From Aquimarina sp. MMG016 (GTDB lineage: Bacteria; Bacteroidota; Bacteroidia; Flavobacteriales; Flavobacteriaceae): a stretch of DNA of 64,000 bases. The stretch is taken from contig NZ_JAGJEA010000006.1 of NCBI RefSeq assembly GCF_018100805.1, forward strand, positions 1 to 64,000, read 5' to 3'. The position numbers and the translations under genes were made by a program. Of the stretch, positions 8,281-16,810 are shown in pieces (positions within the stretch are counted from its first letter, which is position 1; the number at the start of each line of letters is the position of its first letter). The notes beneath the pieces were generated by a model that saw only the letters and a program-made list of their open reading frames with translations, made no database searches and was not told the origin of the DNA.

Positions 8281-10971
8281 CTAATTCTTAGGTATTGTAA
8301 ACACAAAACGTGCTCCTTTTTTATATTTCTTATCCACCCAAATCTCTCCTCGATGACTTTCTATAATCTTTTTACTAATAGCCAACCCTAACCCACTTCC
8401 CACAGGTTTTTTGATATTTTGGTGCTTTGATTGGTAAAATTTATCAAAAATATGGTTCATATCCTCCTTAGGAATGCCTTTTCCATTATCTTGGACTACT
8501 ACCAAAATTAAGTGTTCTTGTTCTTCGGCAGCGACAGTAATCATTCCTTTTTCCGGTTCGGTAAATTTCAGAGCATTAGAAAGTAGATTAGTCAATACCT
8601 GAAGCATACGGTCTTCGTCATATTTAGCGTTAAACTCTGATTCGTTTTGATGAACAACTTTGACTCCTTTCTTAGATGCTAATTGCTGTATGCCGCTTAT
8701 TGATTTTTTTATGGTTTTATCTATTTGATTTAGTTGTATTTCTAACTGTTCTCGACCACTAGAAAGTTTTTCCAGGTCTAAAATGTTATGTATTAATCTA
8801 GTAAGACGATCTGCATCAATAACGATATTATCCAAAAACCTGTCTCTTAATTCATCAGGCATATCATCTCCATCTGTTGTTAGTACCTCTGATGCTGCTT
8901 TTATAGAGGTAATTGGTGTTTTTAACTCATGGGCTACAGTATCCAGAAACTCATCTTTTAAGCGATCTTGTAATAGCAATTCCTCATTAGCTTCTCTTAA
9001 CTGATCAGTGAGTAATGTTAATTCATCAGACTTTTCCTTAAGTGCCTTATTAACCGCTATGGTTTCTTTGGACTCTTCTAAAATCTTCAATACTTCAATC
9101 AAACTTACAGGTTGTTCTTTTGCCACACTACTAATCAAAATCTTTGCAGAAGCTCCTCCTATACTTCCTGTAAGCAATTTTTCTGAAAAATTAATCAATC
9201 TAGCATCTGCCATTTCTTCTTCTTTAGATACTCCATATTTTATATTGAATAGATTTAGTGCTCTTTCAGTTCGTTCTTCGCCTAAAAAACGAGTCAGTAC
9301 GTTACGAATATCTGACACATAAGCTTCTCCTTTCCAGACAAAGGCTCCTTCTTGTAGGTTTGCATAATTACTACTATTCACAAACATTTCTGCATAATTA
9401 CGTTCTCTATAATTTCCTTTAGACAGCAGTGAAACTATTAAAAAACTAAATGTATTTAGAAACATACTCCAGAAAAATGCGTGTGCTTCAAGACTCAAGA
9501 AATCAATCCCAAAAAGTGCATAAGGTTTTAGCATTTCAACCCCTAATAATCCTTCATCAACAAATGATGAATCTCCTATTAATCCATTGACTATAAAAGG
9601 TAATATTAATGTATAAACAACTACGAGTACTCCTATAATCATTCCTGTTTTAGCAGCTTTAGCAGAACCACGATTCCAGAAAAGCCCAATAAAAAAAGAT
9701 GGAGCTAACTGTGCAATGACTACAAAAGAAATTAGACCAATAGAAAATAGTGATAGTTCATAAGAAAATTTCACATAAAAGAAGTAAGCAATAATGATCA
9801 ATGAAAAGATGGATATTCTACGAATATTCTTAATATAGTTAGCATTTTTCTCTGGGTTTCCTTTTATAAACTTATCTAAAAACCCATACGGAATTACCAA
9901 GTTATTACTAACCATTGTTGATAATGCTAAAGTAGAAACCACTACCATAGAAATCACAGCTGAAAACCCTCCTAAAAAAACTAACATGGCTAGTATCAAA
10001 TTGTTATTCTGAAGTGGTAAGAGCAATGTATAATAGTCGTGATTTACATTTCCTGTCATTGATAAGTTTCCTCCCCAGGCGATAAAAATCACAAATACAT
10101 TAAATAATAAAAGATATAATGGAAACAACCATATTGCTTTTTTCAAGTATCGTTCTCTATCATTTTCTACCACTGCCACATGAAATTGTCTTGGTAAAAG
10201 AAAAATGGCAAAAAAGGAAAGCATAATCATAAACATCCAGTTAAAACCAGCTTCAAGCCCATTAAAAGAAGTTATTTCCTTAAAATTATCTAGTTGAGAT
10301 GCTCTTCTATAAATATCAGTAGTGCCATCAAACAAATAAAAAGTAACATATATCCCAACTACTAAAAAAAAAGTAAGTTTCAAAATAGATTCTACCGCCA
10401 CAGTTGTCATAATACCTTTTCGACGTTGCGAGGCATCTGTAGCCTGAGTTCCAAAAAAGGCTACAAAAATTGCCAGAAGTACAGCTATATAAAATGTAGA
10501 ATCATCAAGTATAGTTGTTGATACATAACTGGTTTCATCTGTGATAATCTCAAAGGTTTCTGAAATAGCTTTGAGCTGTAAAGAGATGTATGGCACTATA
10601 GCAAATACACAAATAATTGCGACCAAGGCTCCTAAAAAACGGTTATTACCGTATCGCAGTGATATAAAGTCTGCAATACTAGAAATCTTATGCTGTTTAG
10701 ATACTCTAATAATTTTTCGCATTACCAGTATCCATAAAGGTAAAGAAATCACTGGCCCCAAATAAGTGGTCAAGAAATTGATCCCAGATCGTGAAGCAAT
10801 TCCTACACTTCCATAATACGTCCAGGCAGAGCAATATACTGCCAGAGAAAGCACATAGATATATGGATTATTTACCCACTTGCTTTTTGAGTTTTTTTCT
10901 GCCCAAAAGGCAACCAAAAACAAAAAAGCCAGGTAAACGATTATAATCGATATCAGAAGATAATTATTCAT
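8281..10971 (-). CDS. Sodium:solute symporter-histidine kinase fusion (CrbS/CbrA-like)
   Basis: 896-residue sensor. About residues 1-500 form a PutP-like sodium:solute symporter domain of some 13 hydrophobic helices, with the AWTYYGSVGIASRSGINFLTTYLGP signature region near residue 50-70. A soluble linker leads to a coiled-coil segment (about 640-675) and a HisKA domain with H681 in the H-box HELKTPITSI. The HATPase domain follows, with N-box NLLSNALKF, G1 DNGKGIP and G2 GSGLGLAISKK. The family is known for sensing or gating on small carboxylates or amino acids. It sits between actP and acs genes, as CrbS does in Vibrio and Pseudomonas, so acetate is the likely input (inference). It overlaps the upstream 69-residue gene by 8 bp. 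Confidence 0.93.
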   Translation of the reverse strand: MNNYLLISIIIVYLAFLFLVAFWAEKNSKSKWVNNPYIYVLSLAVYCSAWTYYGSVGIASRSGINFLTTYLGPVISLPLWILVMRKIIRVSKQHKISSIADFISLRYGNNRFLGALVAIICVFAIVPYISLQLKAISETFEIITDETSYVSTTILDDSTFYIAVLLAIFVAFFGTQATDASQRRKGIMTTVAVESILKLTFFLVVGIYVTFYLFDGTTDIYRRASQLDNFKEITSFNGLEAGFNWMFMIMLSFFAIFLLPRQFHVAVVENDRERYLKKAIWLFPLYLLLFNVFVIFIAWGGNLSMTGNVNHDYYTLLLPLQNNNLILAMLVFLGGFSAVISMVVVSTLALSTMVSNNLVIPYGFLDKFIKGNPEKNANYIKNIRRISIFSLIIIAYFFYVKFSYELSLFSIGLISFVVIAQLAPSFFIGLFWNRGSAKAAKTGMIIGVLVVVYTLILPFIVNGLIGDSSFVDEGLLGVEMLKPYALFGIDFLSLEAHAFFWSMFLNTFSFLIVSLLSKGNYRERNYAEMFVNSSNYANLQEGAFVWKGEAYVSDIRNVLTRFLGEERTERALNLFNIKYGVSKEEEMADARLINFSEKLLTGSIGGASAKILISSVAKEQPVSLIEVLKILEESKETIAVNKALKEKSDELTLLTDQLREANEELLLQDRLKDEFLDTVAHELKTPITSIKAASEVLTTDGDDMPDELRDRFLDNIVIDADRLTRLIHNILDLEKLSSGREQLEIQLNQIDKTIKKSISGIQQLASKKGVKVVHQNESEFNAKYDEDRMLQVLTNLLSNALKFTEPEKGMITVAAEEQEHLILVVVQDNGKGIPKEDMNHIFDKFYQSKHQNIKKPVGSGLGLAISKKIIESHRGEIWVDKKYKKGARFVFTIPKN

Positions 10972-11173
10972 GATGCCTTTGCAAAATGATGAATGACACT
11001 ACAACTGCAATAATCCAAATGATGAAAATAAAGAAATAGATCATTGGGAAACCAAAAACTTCGCCAGAATGATCAAAAATCAGTATAAAGGGAACATTCC
11101 ATAGTAAAAACAGCAGTAAGGATACCACGATTAACTTTTGCTGATGTCTTTTTTTCATTCCTCCAGAGTTCAT
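10964..11173 (-). CDS. Small two-TM protein upstream of the symporter-kinase
   Basis: 69-residue membrane protein with two hydrophobic segments (about residues 13-34 and 41-63), overlapping the start of the symporter-kinase gene by 8 bp. Translational coupling is therefore likely. Small two-helix partners are common next to sodium:solute symporters (YhdT- and DUF4212-like subunits), so this may be an accessory subunit of the sensor. I do not recognise the family firmly. An internal Met at codon 6 (ATG at 11158) is an equally good start. Confidence 0.7.
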   Translation of the reverse strand: MNSGGMKKRHQQKLIVVSLLLFLLWNVPFILIFDHSGEVFGFPMIYFFIFIIWIIAVVVSFIILQRHHE

Positions 11174-11274
11174 TTTATAAAGTTAGAAAAAACGGTGCTA
11201 TTTATTACCGCTAAGCTTATGTTCCTAGAATCCACTAAAGATCCATCTCTACAGCAGAATAAGTTCAACTCTAT

Positions 11275-11309
11275 ATTTTGACAACCCTTGAAAATAGGGT
11301 TGTCAAAAT
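11275..11309 (-). terminator. Perfect hairpin downstream of actP
   Basis: A perfect 14-bp inverted repeat (ATTTTGACAACCCT and its complement) with a 7-base loop begins 15 bp after the actP stop codon. It separates the porin-DUF4212-actP unit from the small protein-kinase-receiver unit. The U tract after the stem is short on the reverse strand, so it may also act as an mRNA 3' stabiliser. Confidence 0.65.
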
Positions 11310-11323
11310 TAAGTTTCACTAAA

Positions 11324-13096
11324 TTAATGGTGTGAAGCCTCTCCTGCTCCACTAGGGATTCTTATATGCTCTACTATTTCTTGTACATCTTCTGGTGGAG
11401 CTGCAGTCATTCTCGATATTATCACAGAAACTATAACATTAACGATCATTGCAATAGTTCCGAAGCCTTCTGGAGAAGTACCAAACCACCATTCTTCCTT
11501 AGGTCTTGGTTCCATTACACCAATCAAACCTGTTTTATACACGACCATATAAACGAGCATTAGAGTAATTCCTACTATCATTCCTGATACTGCTCCTTGC
11601 CTATTCATGCGTTTATCAAAAATACCCAAGATAATCGCTGGAAAGAACGATGCAGCGGCTAACCCAAAAGCCAGCGCGACGACTGCGGCTACAAATCCAG
11701 GCGGATAAATACCAAATAATCCTGCAACGATAATTGCAAATAAAATACTGATACGGGCTGCCCACAATTCTCCTTTTTCTGAGATATTAGGTTTGATTTG
11801 CTTCTTTATTAAATCGTGAGAAATAGATGTAGAAATCACTAATAATAATCCCGCTGCAGTAGATAATGCAGCTGCTAATCCACCTGCCGCTACTAAAGCT
11901 ATTACCCAATTTGGTAATTTGGCAATTTCAGGATTCGCCAATACCATAATATCTCTATCTACATACAATTCATTTGCTGTATCATTGGCATTGGATACTA
12001 GTCTCTCTCCATATTCACCTCTTTGATTGGTGTAAGCAGGTTTCCCATTCATTGCATTACCGTTTACGTATTGGATTTTACCATCACCATTTTTATCTGA
12101 CCATGCAATCAAACCTGTATTCTCCCAGTTTTTAAACCATTCAGGTACTGCCTTATATTCTGTATTACTAACTGTTTCAATTAAATTAGTTCTTGCAAAA
12201 ACTGCTATTGCGGGAGCAGTAGTGTATAAAATAGCTATAAAAAGTAAAGCCAATCCGGCTGATTTACGTGCATCTTTTACCTTAGGTACTGTAAAGAAAC
12301 GTACGATCACATGAGGTAATCCTGCCGTACCAACCATCAAAGCCAATGTAATGGCAAATACATCCCAGGTAGATTTAGAACCATCAGTATATTCATTAAA
12401 ACCAAGCTGAGTATGCAATGTATCTAATTTTTCTAACAAGTAGGTTCCGTCTTCTACGGTACTTCCCATGCCAATTTGTGGAATAATGTTTCCTGTCATT
12501 TGCATGGAAATAAAAAATGCGGGAACCATAAAGGCAAAAATGAGCACACAATATTGAGCCACCTGTGTATAGGTGATTCCTTTCATTCCACCTAAAAAAG
12601 CAAATACCAATACTACCGCCATACCAATAATAACTCCAATATTAATATCTACTTGCAGGAATTGAGAAAACACAATACCTACCCCCCGCATTTGTCCTGC
12701 TACATATGTAAACGATACGATCAAGGCACAGATTACTGCTACGGTCCTTGCTGTATTAGAATAGTACCGATCTCCAATAAAATCCGGAACTGTAAACTTT
12801 CCAAATTTTCTAAGGTATGGTGCTAACAGTAAAGCTAACAATACATATCCTCCAGTCCATCCCATTAAGAATACTGATCCATCATATCCCATAAATGAGA
12901 TTAACCCCGCCATAGAAATAAATGACGCTGCACTCATCCAATCTGCTGCAGTAGCCATACCATTAGCTAACGGAGAAACACCTCCGCCTGCAACATAAAA
13001 TTCTTTTGTTGAACCTGCTCTGGCCCATATCGCAATCCCAAAATACAAGGAAAAAGTAATCCCTACTAAAATCCATGTCCATACTTGAACGCTCAT
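11324..13096 (-). CDS. actP: ActP-like cation/acetate symporter
   Basis: 590-residue sodium:solute symporter with about 13 transmembrane segments. It has the FYVAGGGVSPLANGMATAADWMSAASFI stretch near residues 33-60 and the GGLAAALSTAAGLLLVIST motif of SSS carriers. DUF4212 as the immediately upstream partner, and acs with an SSS-kinase nearby, point to acetate or another short carboxylate as substrate. A soluble insertion between helices contains an EF-hand-like loop, D334-K-N-G-D-G-K-I, and about 50 further residues before the next helix; this is an unusual feature. The gene follows the DUF4212 gene by 30 bp and is followed by a strong hairpin. Confidence 0.88.
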   Translation of the reverse strand: MSVQVWTWILVGITFSLYFGIAIWARAGSTKEFYVAGGGVSPLANGMATAADWMSAASFISMAGLISFMGYDGSVFLMGWTGGYVLLALLLAPYLRKFGKFTVPDFIGDRYYSNTARTVAVICALIVSFTYVAGQMRGVGIVFSQFLQVDINIGVIIGMAVVLVFAFLGGMKGITYTQVAQYCVLIFAFMVPAFFISMQMTGNIIPQIGMGSTVEDGTYLLEKLDTLHTQLGFNEYTDGSKSTWDVFAITLALMVGTAGLPHVIVRFFTVPKVKDARKSAGLALLFIAILYTTAPAIAVFARTNLIETVSNTEYKAVPEWFKNWENTGLIAWSDKNGDGKIQYVNGNAMNGKPAYTNQRGEYGERLVSNANDTANELYVDRDIMVLANPEIAKLPNWVIALVAAGGLAAALSTAAGLLLVISTSISHDLIKKQIKPNISEKGELWAARISILFAIIVAGLFGIYPPGFVAAVVALAFGLAAASFFPAIILGIFDKRMNRQGAVSGMIVGITLMLVYMVVYKTGLIGVMEPRPKEEWWFGTSPEGFGTIAMIVNVIVSVIISRMTAAPPEDVQEIVEHIRIPSGAGEASHH

Positions 13097-13126
13097 ATTA
13101 TATTATTTTTTCGGTTAGTATTAAGA

Positions 13127-13384
13127 TTACTCATCGTAACCATATTTTTTATCTAGTTTATTCATCAATCGAACATATACGAAAATGAGTATTACAAAAA
13201 CATATATAGAACCTTGCTGTGCAAACCAGAACCCTAGCTTGAAACCTCCTAATCGAATAGAATTTAATGCGTCTTTAAATATTATTCCTGCACCATAGGA
13301 AACCAAAAACCATATCGTCAAGAGAATGACCAGGTATTTTAAGTTTTCTTTCCAATATGCTACTGCTTTCTGTTTGTCTGTCAT
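13127..13384 (-). CDS. DUF4212 symporter small subunit
   Basis: 85-residue protein with two transmembrane segments (about residues 17-35 and 48-70) and the layout of the DUF4212 family, known as the putative sodium:solute symporter small subunit. It starts with a charged segment (KAVAYWKENLKYL) and ends in RLMNKLDKKYGYDE, both typical. It lies 30 bp before actP and 13 bp after the porin gene on the same strand, so the three form one operon. Confidence 0.88.
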   Translation of the reverse strand: MTDKQKAVAYWKENLKYLVILLTIWFLVSYGAGIIFKDALNSIRLGGFKLGFWFAQQGSIYVFVILIFVYVRLMNKLDKKYGYDE

Positions 13385-13397
13385 AATTTTCCGAATT

Positions 13398-14630
13398 TTA
13401 TAAATAAATCATTGCCTGTAGAGTAATAAAGCTTTGCGCATCATTATCTCCATATTTTGTATTTAAATATTCTAGTGTTAATTTAGAATGATGTCCACTG
13501 AAATAAGCATTTGCTCCTACGCCAAAAGTTGTTGCGTTATCATCAATAGCATCAATGGATCGTAAGTTAAAAGAAGCATACGGCTGAAATTTGGTCTTTT
13601 TATTATCATTAGGAATTACATATCCTACGTGACTATAAATCATAGAACCAGTTTCATAAGTTTGACCTAAAGTATAATTTTCTCCATAATCATTATTCTG
13701 ATATGTCGCATAGGCCGTGATTGCCGAACCATTATCTCCCAAAGGAGCATCATAAAAAGCATCTATAGCAAATATCGCCACATCTTCTCCTTCCAGATCA
13801 CCTACTGTATTTTCTCTTACACTACCATCAGGATGGTAAAAGAATCCTGCGCCTACGTTAAATACTTTTTTACCTCCGATGTACGAACCTACTTTGTAAG
13901 GCAGAAAATTAGACTCCTGGTCCATAAAATTATAATCAAAGTATCCAGCAAAATTCTTACCTGCGTCTTTAGAACCCAATAATCGTCGCCCTGCATATAT
14001 GGCGGGACCATTCGCTACGGGAACCGCAGTATCCTGAAGGTTATTAGTTATGGATTCATTAATCGAAACTCGATACTGTAATTTCCCAAAAGAGCCTTTA
14101 GCATAAATACCTATATGACGTGCAAACTGATCAGACAATCCAATAGTTGACCAAGACTGCCTATTGTTATCTAAGGTCATGATGTTAAGCGTACTCTGAT
14201 TATTTAATCGAGAAATTCCATTCCAGTAATGTAAACCACCACCGATTGCATGATTTTTACCCAGATTATATTGTCCCCAAACCCCGTGAAAGAATAATTG
14301 AGAACTTTCTCCCGTTCCCAAAGGGCTCTGGTTGTTAGCATTAAGGCTGTTTAAGCCAAAATGCGTAAGGATCAAAAAGTCTTTATTGATCTGAGCATAC
14401 ATTAAGATTCGTGCTCTTCTTATACTAAGACTAGTTTTGCTTTCTTCATCTGGAACATCATCCTGATATCGTGCCCAGAACTGTGCCCACGAAATTATCC
14501 TAAAGTATTTAGATCCGTCTTCGTTGAGTTTTACTTTCAGTCCTCCTGTATAATCTGGAGATCCTTGTGAGTAAGAATACTGTAAGATAAAAATACATAA
14601 ACCAAACAGTAAAATTAATTGTTTTTTCAT
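13398..14630 (-). CDS. Outer-membrane porin-like beta-barrel protein
   Basis: 410 residues with a signal peptide (cleavage probably after YSYSQ, about residue 22) and alternating hydrophobic/polar strands throughout. It ends in an aromatic/hydrophobic beta-signal (FITLQAMIYL), as outer-membrane barrels do. Segments such as RIISWAQFWARYQDD and RRARILMYAQINKDFLI resemble phosphate-selective or general porins of Bacteroidota. It is the first gene of the operon with DUF4212 and actP, so it probably gives small carboxylates passage through the outer membrane. The substrate is inferred from context. Confidence 0.72.
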   Translation of the reverse strand: MKKQLILLFGLCIFILQYSYSQGSPDYTGGLKVKLNEDGSKYFRIISWAQFWARYQDDVPDEESKTSLSIRRARILMYAQINKDFLILTHFGLNSLNANNQSPLGTGESSQLFFHGVWGQYNLGKNHAIGGGLHYWNGISRLNNQSTLNIMTLDNNRQSWSTIGLSDQFARHIGIYAKGSFGKLQYRVSINESITNNLQDTAVPVANGPAIYAGRRLLGSKDAGKNFAGYFDYNFMDQESNFLPYKVGSYIGGKKVFNVGAGFFYHPDGSVRENTVGDLEGEDVAIFAIDAFYDAPLGDNGSAITAYATYQNNDYGENYTLGQTYETGSMIYSHVGYVIPNDNKKTKFQPYASFNLRSIDAIDDNATTFGVGANAYFSGHHSKLTLEYLNTKYGDNDAQSFITLQAMIYL

Positions 14631-14741
14631 AGAGTTTACAATAATTAGATTACTACTAAATTGATTTTGTGTGCTCTACGAAGCTCTTAAAAACTATAGG
14701 TTAATAAAAAACTAATATACTTTTATGGTAATTTAAAATAG

Positions 14742-15161
14742 TTAATCTCTAAAACGCTCCCATTTTATGAGCATAAACTTATCTCCCAGTTCAGTAACTA
14801 CAACTCCGGCTCCTGACAAATTGTTAACATTTTGAAAATAAGTAGATAACTCAGATGCATTTAAGATTTTATAGGTAGGATGGTAATTAGAATTGTACGG
14901 TCGTTTCACATTGTATTTCTTCACCCAATTCATAATACTTACGTGCGAAATCCCTAAAATTCGTTCAATCTCTCTATAGGTTAATCCTTCTAAATATAAC
15001 TGAAGTGCCTTGTTCACATAATAATCATCAATCTTCTTTCCTATCTTATTTACCGAAAAGAAATAATTACAGGATTTACACTTATATCGTTGCCTATCAT
15101 TCACAATTCCGCTTTTTATATATTCGTCGGAACCACAATTGGGACAAGCATTAATCTTCAT
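14742..15161 (-). CDS. InsA-like zinc-ribbon/HTH protein, probable domesticated regulator
   Basis: 139-residue protein. Residues 1-35 form a zinc ribbon (C6-x2-C9 and C28-x2-C31) like that of IS1 InsA. Residues 45-85 hold an HTH with LTYREIERILGISHVSIMNWVKKY, also InsA-like. The remaining 55 residues match no transposase catalytic part. No InsB-like frame and no terminal inverted repeats are visible nearby, so this is not an active insertion sequence. It lies 111 bp upstream of the porin-actP operon on the same strand. A transcription factor derived from a transposase DNA-binding subunit is the most reasonable reading. Whether it regulates the acetate genes is inference. Confidence 0.65.
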   Translation of the reverse strand: MKINACPNCGSDEYIKSGIVNDRQRYKCKSCNYFFSVNKIGKKIDDYYVNKALQLYLEGLTYREIERILGISHVSIMNWVKKYNVKRPYNSNYHPTYKILNASELSTYFQNVNNLSGAGVVVTELGDKFMLIKWERFRD

Positions 15162-15347
15162 ATATATTATTTTAGCATAAATATACTAATTTAGCAACAA
15201 AATTCTAAAAACGTACTTAATTCAATAAGCAATTAACAAACAACCTCTTAAAATAATACTGCGTTAGCAAACGTTACTTTTAATTAAGAAAAACATAATA
15301 ATTAACCCATTTCACATTTTTGAAAAAAAATACTAGTTTTAACCCCT

Positions 15348-15710
15348 ATGAGCAGTCGACGAACAACTAAATATGCGATCTATACAGTTGCAGTACTTTG
15401 TGCAGCTTTGATAAATGAATTTATTGGTAAGTACGTAAAAAAACATGTTGAGATGCAAGGTTACCTTCTTGTATTAGTAGACATGTTAATTATAGTTTTA
15501 ATTTTTGCACCAGCATTTGCTTTAGTAAACAAATACACAAAAAAGATTTCTTCGGCATATATCAAAACATCTAAAAAAATAACAGGAAATAGAAACAGCA
15601 TCCGATTAGGTTTTACAATTGCTATCATTATTCTTTTTATCCTTTATGCACATTTAAGGCATAACCTCAGTGTTATTAACGATCTAAAAGCTTTGATTCC
15701 TAACTTATAA
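15348..15710 (+). CDS. Small three-TM membrane protein, unknown function
   Basis: 120-residue protein with hydrophobic segments at about residues 10-28, 39-60 and 85-101, and a basic loop (KKISSAYIKTSKKITGNRN) between the second and third. No family recognised. It is divergent from the InsA-like gene across a 186-bp gap and its last 6 bases overlap the 3' end of the convergent sugar kinase gene. Confidence 0.55.
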   Translation: MSSRRTTKYAIYTVAVLCAALINEFIGKYVKKHVEMQGYLLVLVDMLIIVLIFAPAFALVNKYTKKISSAYIKTSKKITGNRNSIRLGFTIAIIILFILYAHLRHNLSVINDLKALIPNL

Positions 15711-16589
15711 TTGCTCAGATATAAAAGTTTTGATCTCATCTTCAGAAAAAACAGGGTTTGCTCCTTCGCTACCGGCTACCATTGCCCCGATAGCGCAAGC
15801 ATAATCTATAGCAGTTTGCGGGTTGCTTTCCTGAAGTAACTTAGAAATTAAAGTAGCGAGAAAAGAGTCTCCCGCACCTACGGTATCAATCACTTTTACT
15901 TTGTAACCCGAATTATGAAAAAAGGAACCTTTATAAAATAGTGTAGCGCCTTTTCCTCCTTTAGTAATGCAGATTTGATCGGTATTTGTATACTTGGCCA
16001 CTGCTCTTAACTGGTCTTCTAATGTTGTCTCTTTTATTTTAAAATAAATACTGATTTCATTCAATTCTTCATCATTGAGCTTAATAAAATTGGCTTTATT
16101 CATTAATTCTAAAAGCAACTCAGTGCTATAATGTGGTGGTCGAAGGTTAACATCTAGAATTTTAAATTTAGCTTGATCCAATAACTTAAACAATGTATTT
16201 CTTGACGTTGCATTTCTACACGCCAAACTTCCAAAGATAATAGCATCGGACCGATGCACCTCTTCGATGTCAACATCACTAATTTCTATAAAGTCCCAAG
16301 CCACCGGACGGCTTATCTCATAAGTAGCTGTCCCTTCTTTATCAAGAGTAACCAAAACTTCTCCAGTTGGATAGTTTTTATCTTTTTGTACAGTTTCAGA
16401 AGGCACCTCTTGTTCTTTTATATAAGAAATAATCTCATTACCGAGATCATCATCACCTATTCTGGTAATGATGGAAGATTCTATTCCCATAGTATGTAGT
16501 CGTAATGCAACATTTAAAGGAGCTCCTCCTATCTTTTTATGGTTTGGAAAAATATCCCAAAGGACTTCTCCGAAACAAGTGATTTTCAT
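15705..16589 (-). CDS. PfkB-family sugar kinase (fructokinase-like)
   Basis: 294-residue ribokinase/PfkB kinase. The N terminus, ITCFGEVLWDIFPNHKKIGGAPLNVALRL, is the typical fructokinase start, with the GG substrate-binding motif. The C-terminal signature DTVGAGDSFLATLISKLL contains the catalytic Asp. It phosphorylates a sugar with ATP; fructose is the usual substrate for this subgroup, but no sugar-uptake genes lie next to it. The gene stands alone, convergent with the small membrane protein gene, which it overlaps by 6 bases. Confidence 0.85.
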   Translation of the reverse strand: MKITCFGEVLWDIFPNHKKIGGAPLNVALRLHTMGIESSIITRIGDDDLGNEIISYIKEQEVPSETVQKDKNYPTGEVLVTLDKEGTATYEISRPVAWDFIEISDVDIEEVHRSDAIIFGSLACRNATSRNTLFKLLDQAKFKILDVNLRPPHYSTELLLELMNKANFIKLNDEELNEISIYFKIKETTLEDQLRAVAKYTNTDQICITKGGKGATLFYKGSFFHNSGYKVKVIDTVGAGDSFLATLISKLLQESNPQTAIDYACAIGAMVAGSEGANPVFSEDEIKTFISEQL

Positions 16590-16735
16590 GGACTTGATAT
16601 TATATCCTAAAAATAAGTTATTTTAAGTAGATATTTTATTATTTGGAAACTTCACTATGGCAGGGTTAGTTCAATTTGTTTCTTTGCCTTTTATACTTTT
16701 GCACATACATAGTAGAAAAAGTCTTAATAAAAACA

Positions 16736-16772
16736 ACCCCCAGCGGTTAACTACTCCTCTGGGGGTCTAGGT
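16736..16772 (-). terminator. Terminator at the end of the arg/pro operon
   Basis: An inverted repeat with C-run and G-run arms (CCAG / CTGG core, extended by the C and G runs) flanks a loop of about 16 bases. On the reverse strand the stem is followed by TTGTTTTTATT. It lies 40-75 bp after the argH stop. Coordinates are approximate. Confidence 0.75.
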
Positions 16773-16810
16773 TGAAGCTAAAAAATTAAACTAACTCAAC
16801 TTACACTCAA

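Noticed and set aside
8783..9322. Two + strand frames opposite the symporter-kinase
   Set aside because: Antisense to the linker, coiled-coil and HisKA regions, with no independent features.
11170..11352. 60-codon reverse-strand frame between actP and the small membrane protein
   Set aside because: It overlaps the end of actP in another frame and the perfect terminator hairpin at 11275-11309, has no recognisable protein features and lacks a plausible start.
14742..15161. Active IS1 element
   Set aside because: Only an InsA-like DNA-binding part is present; no InsB catalytic frame and no terminal inverted repeats or target duplications were found.
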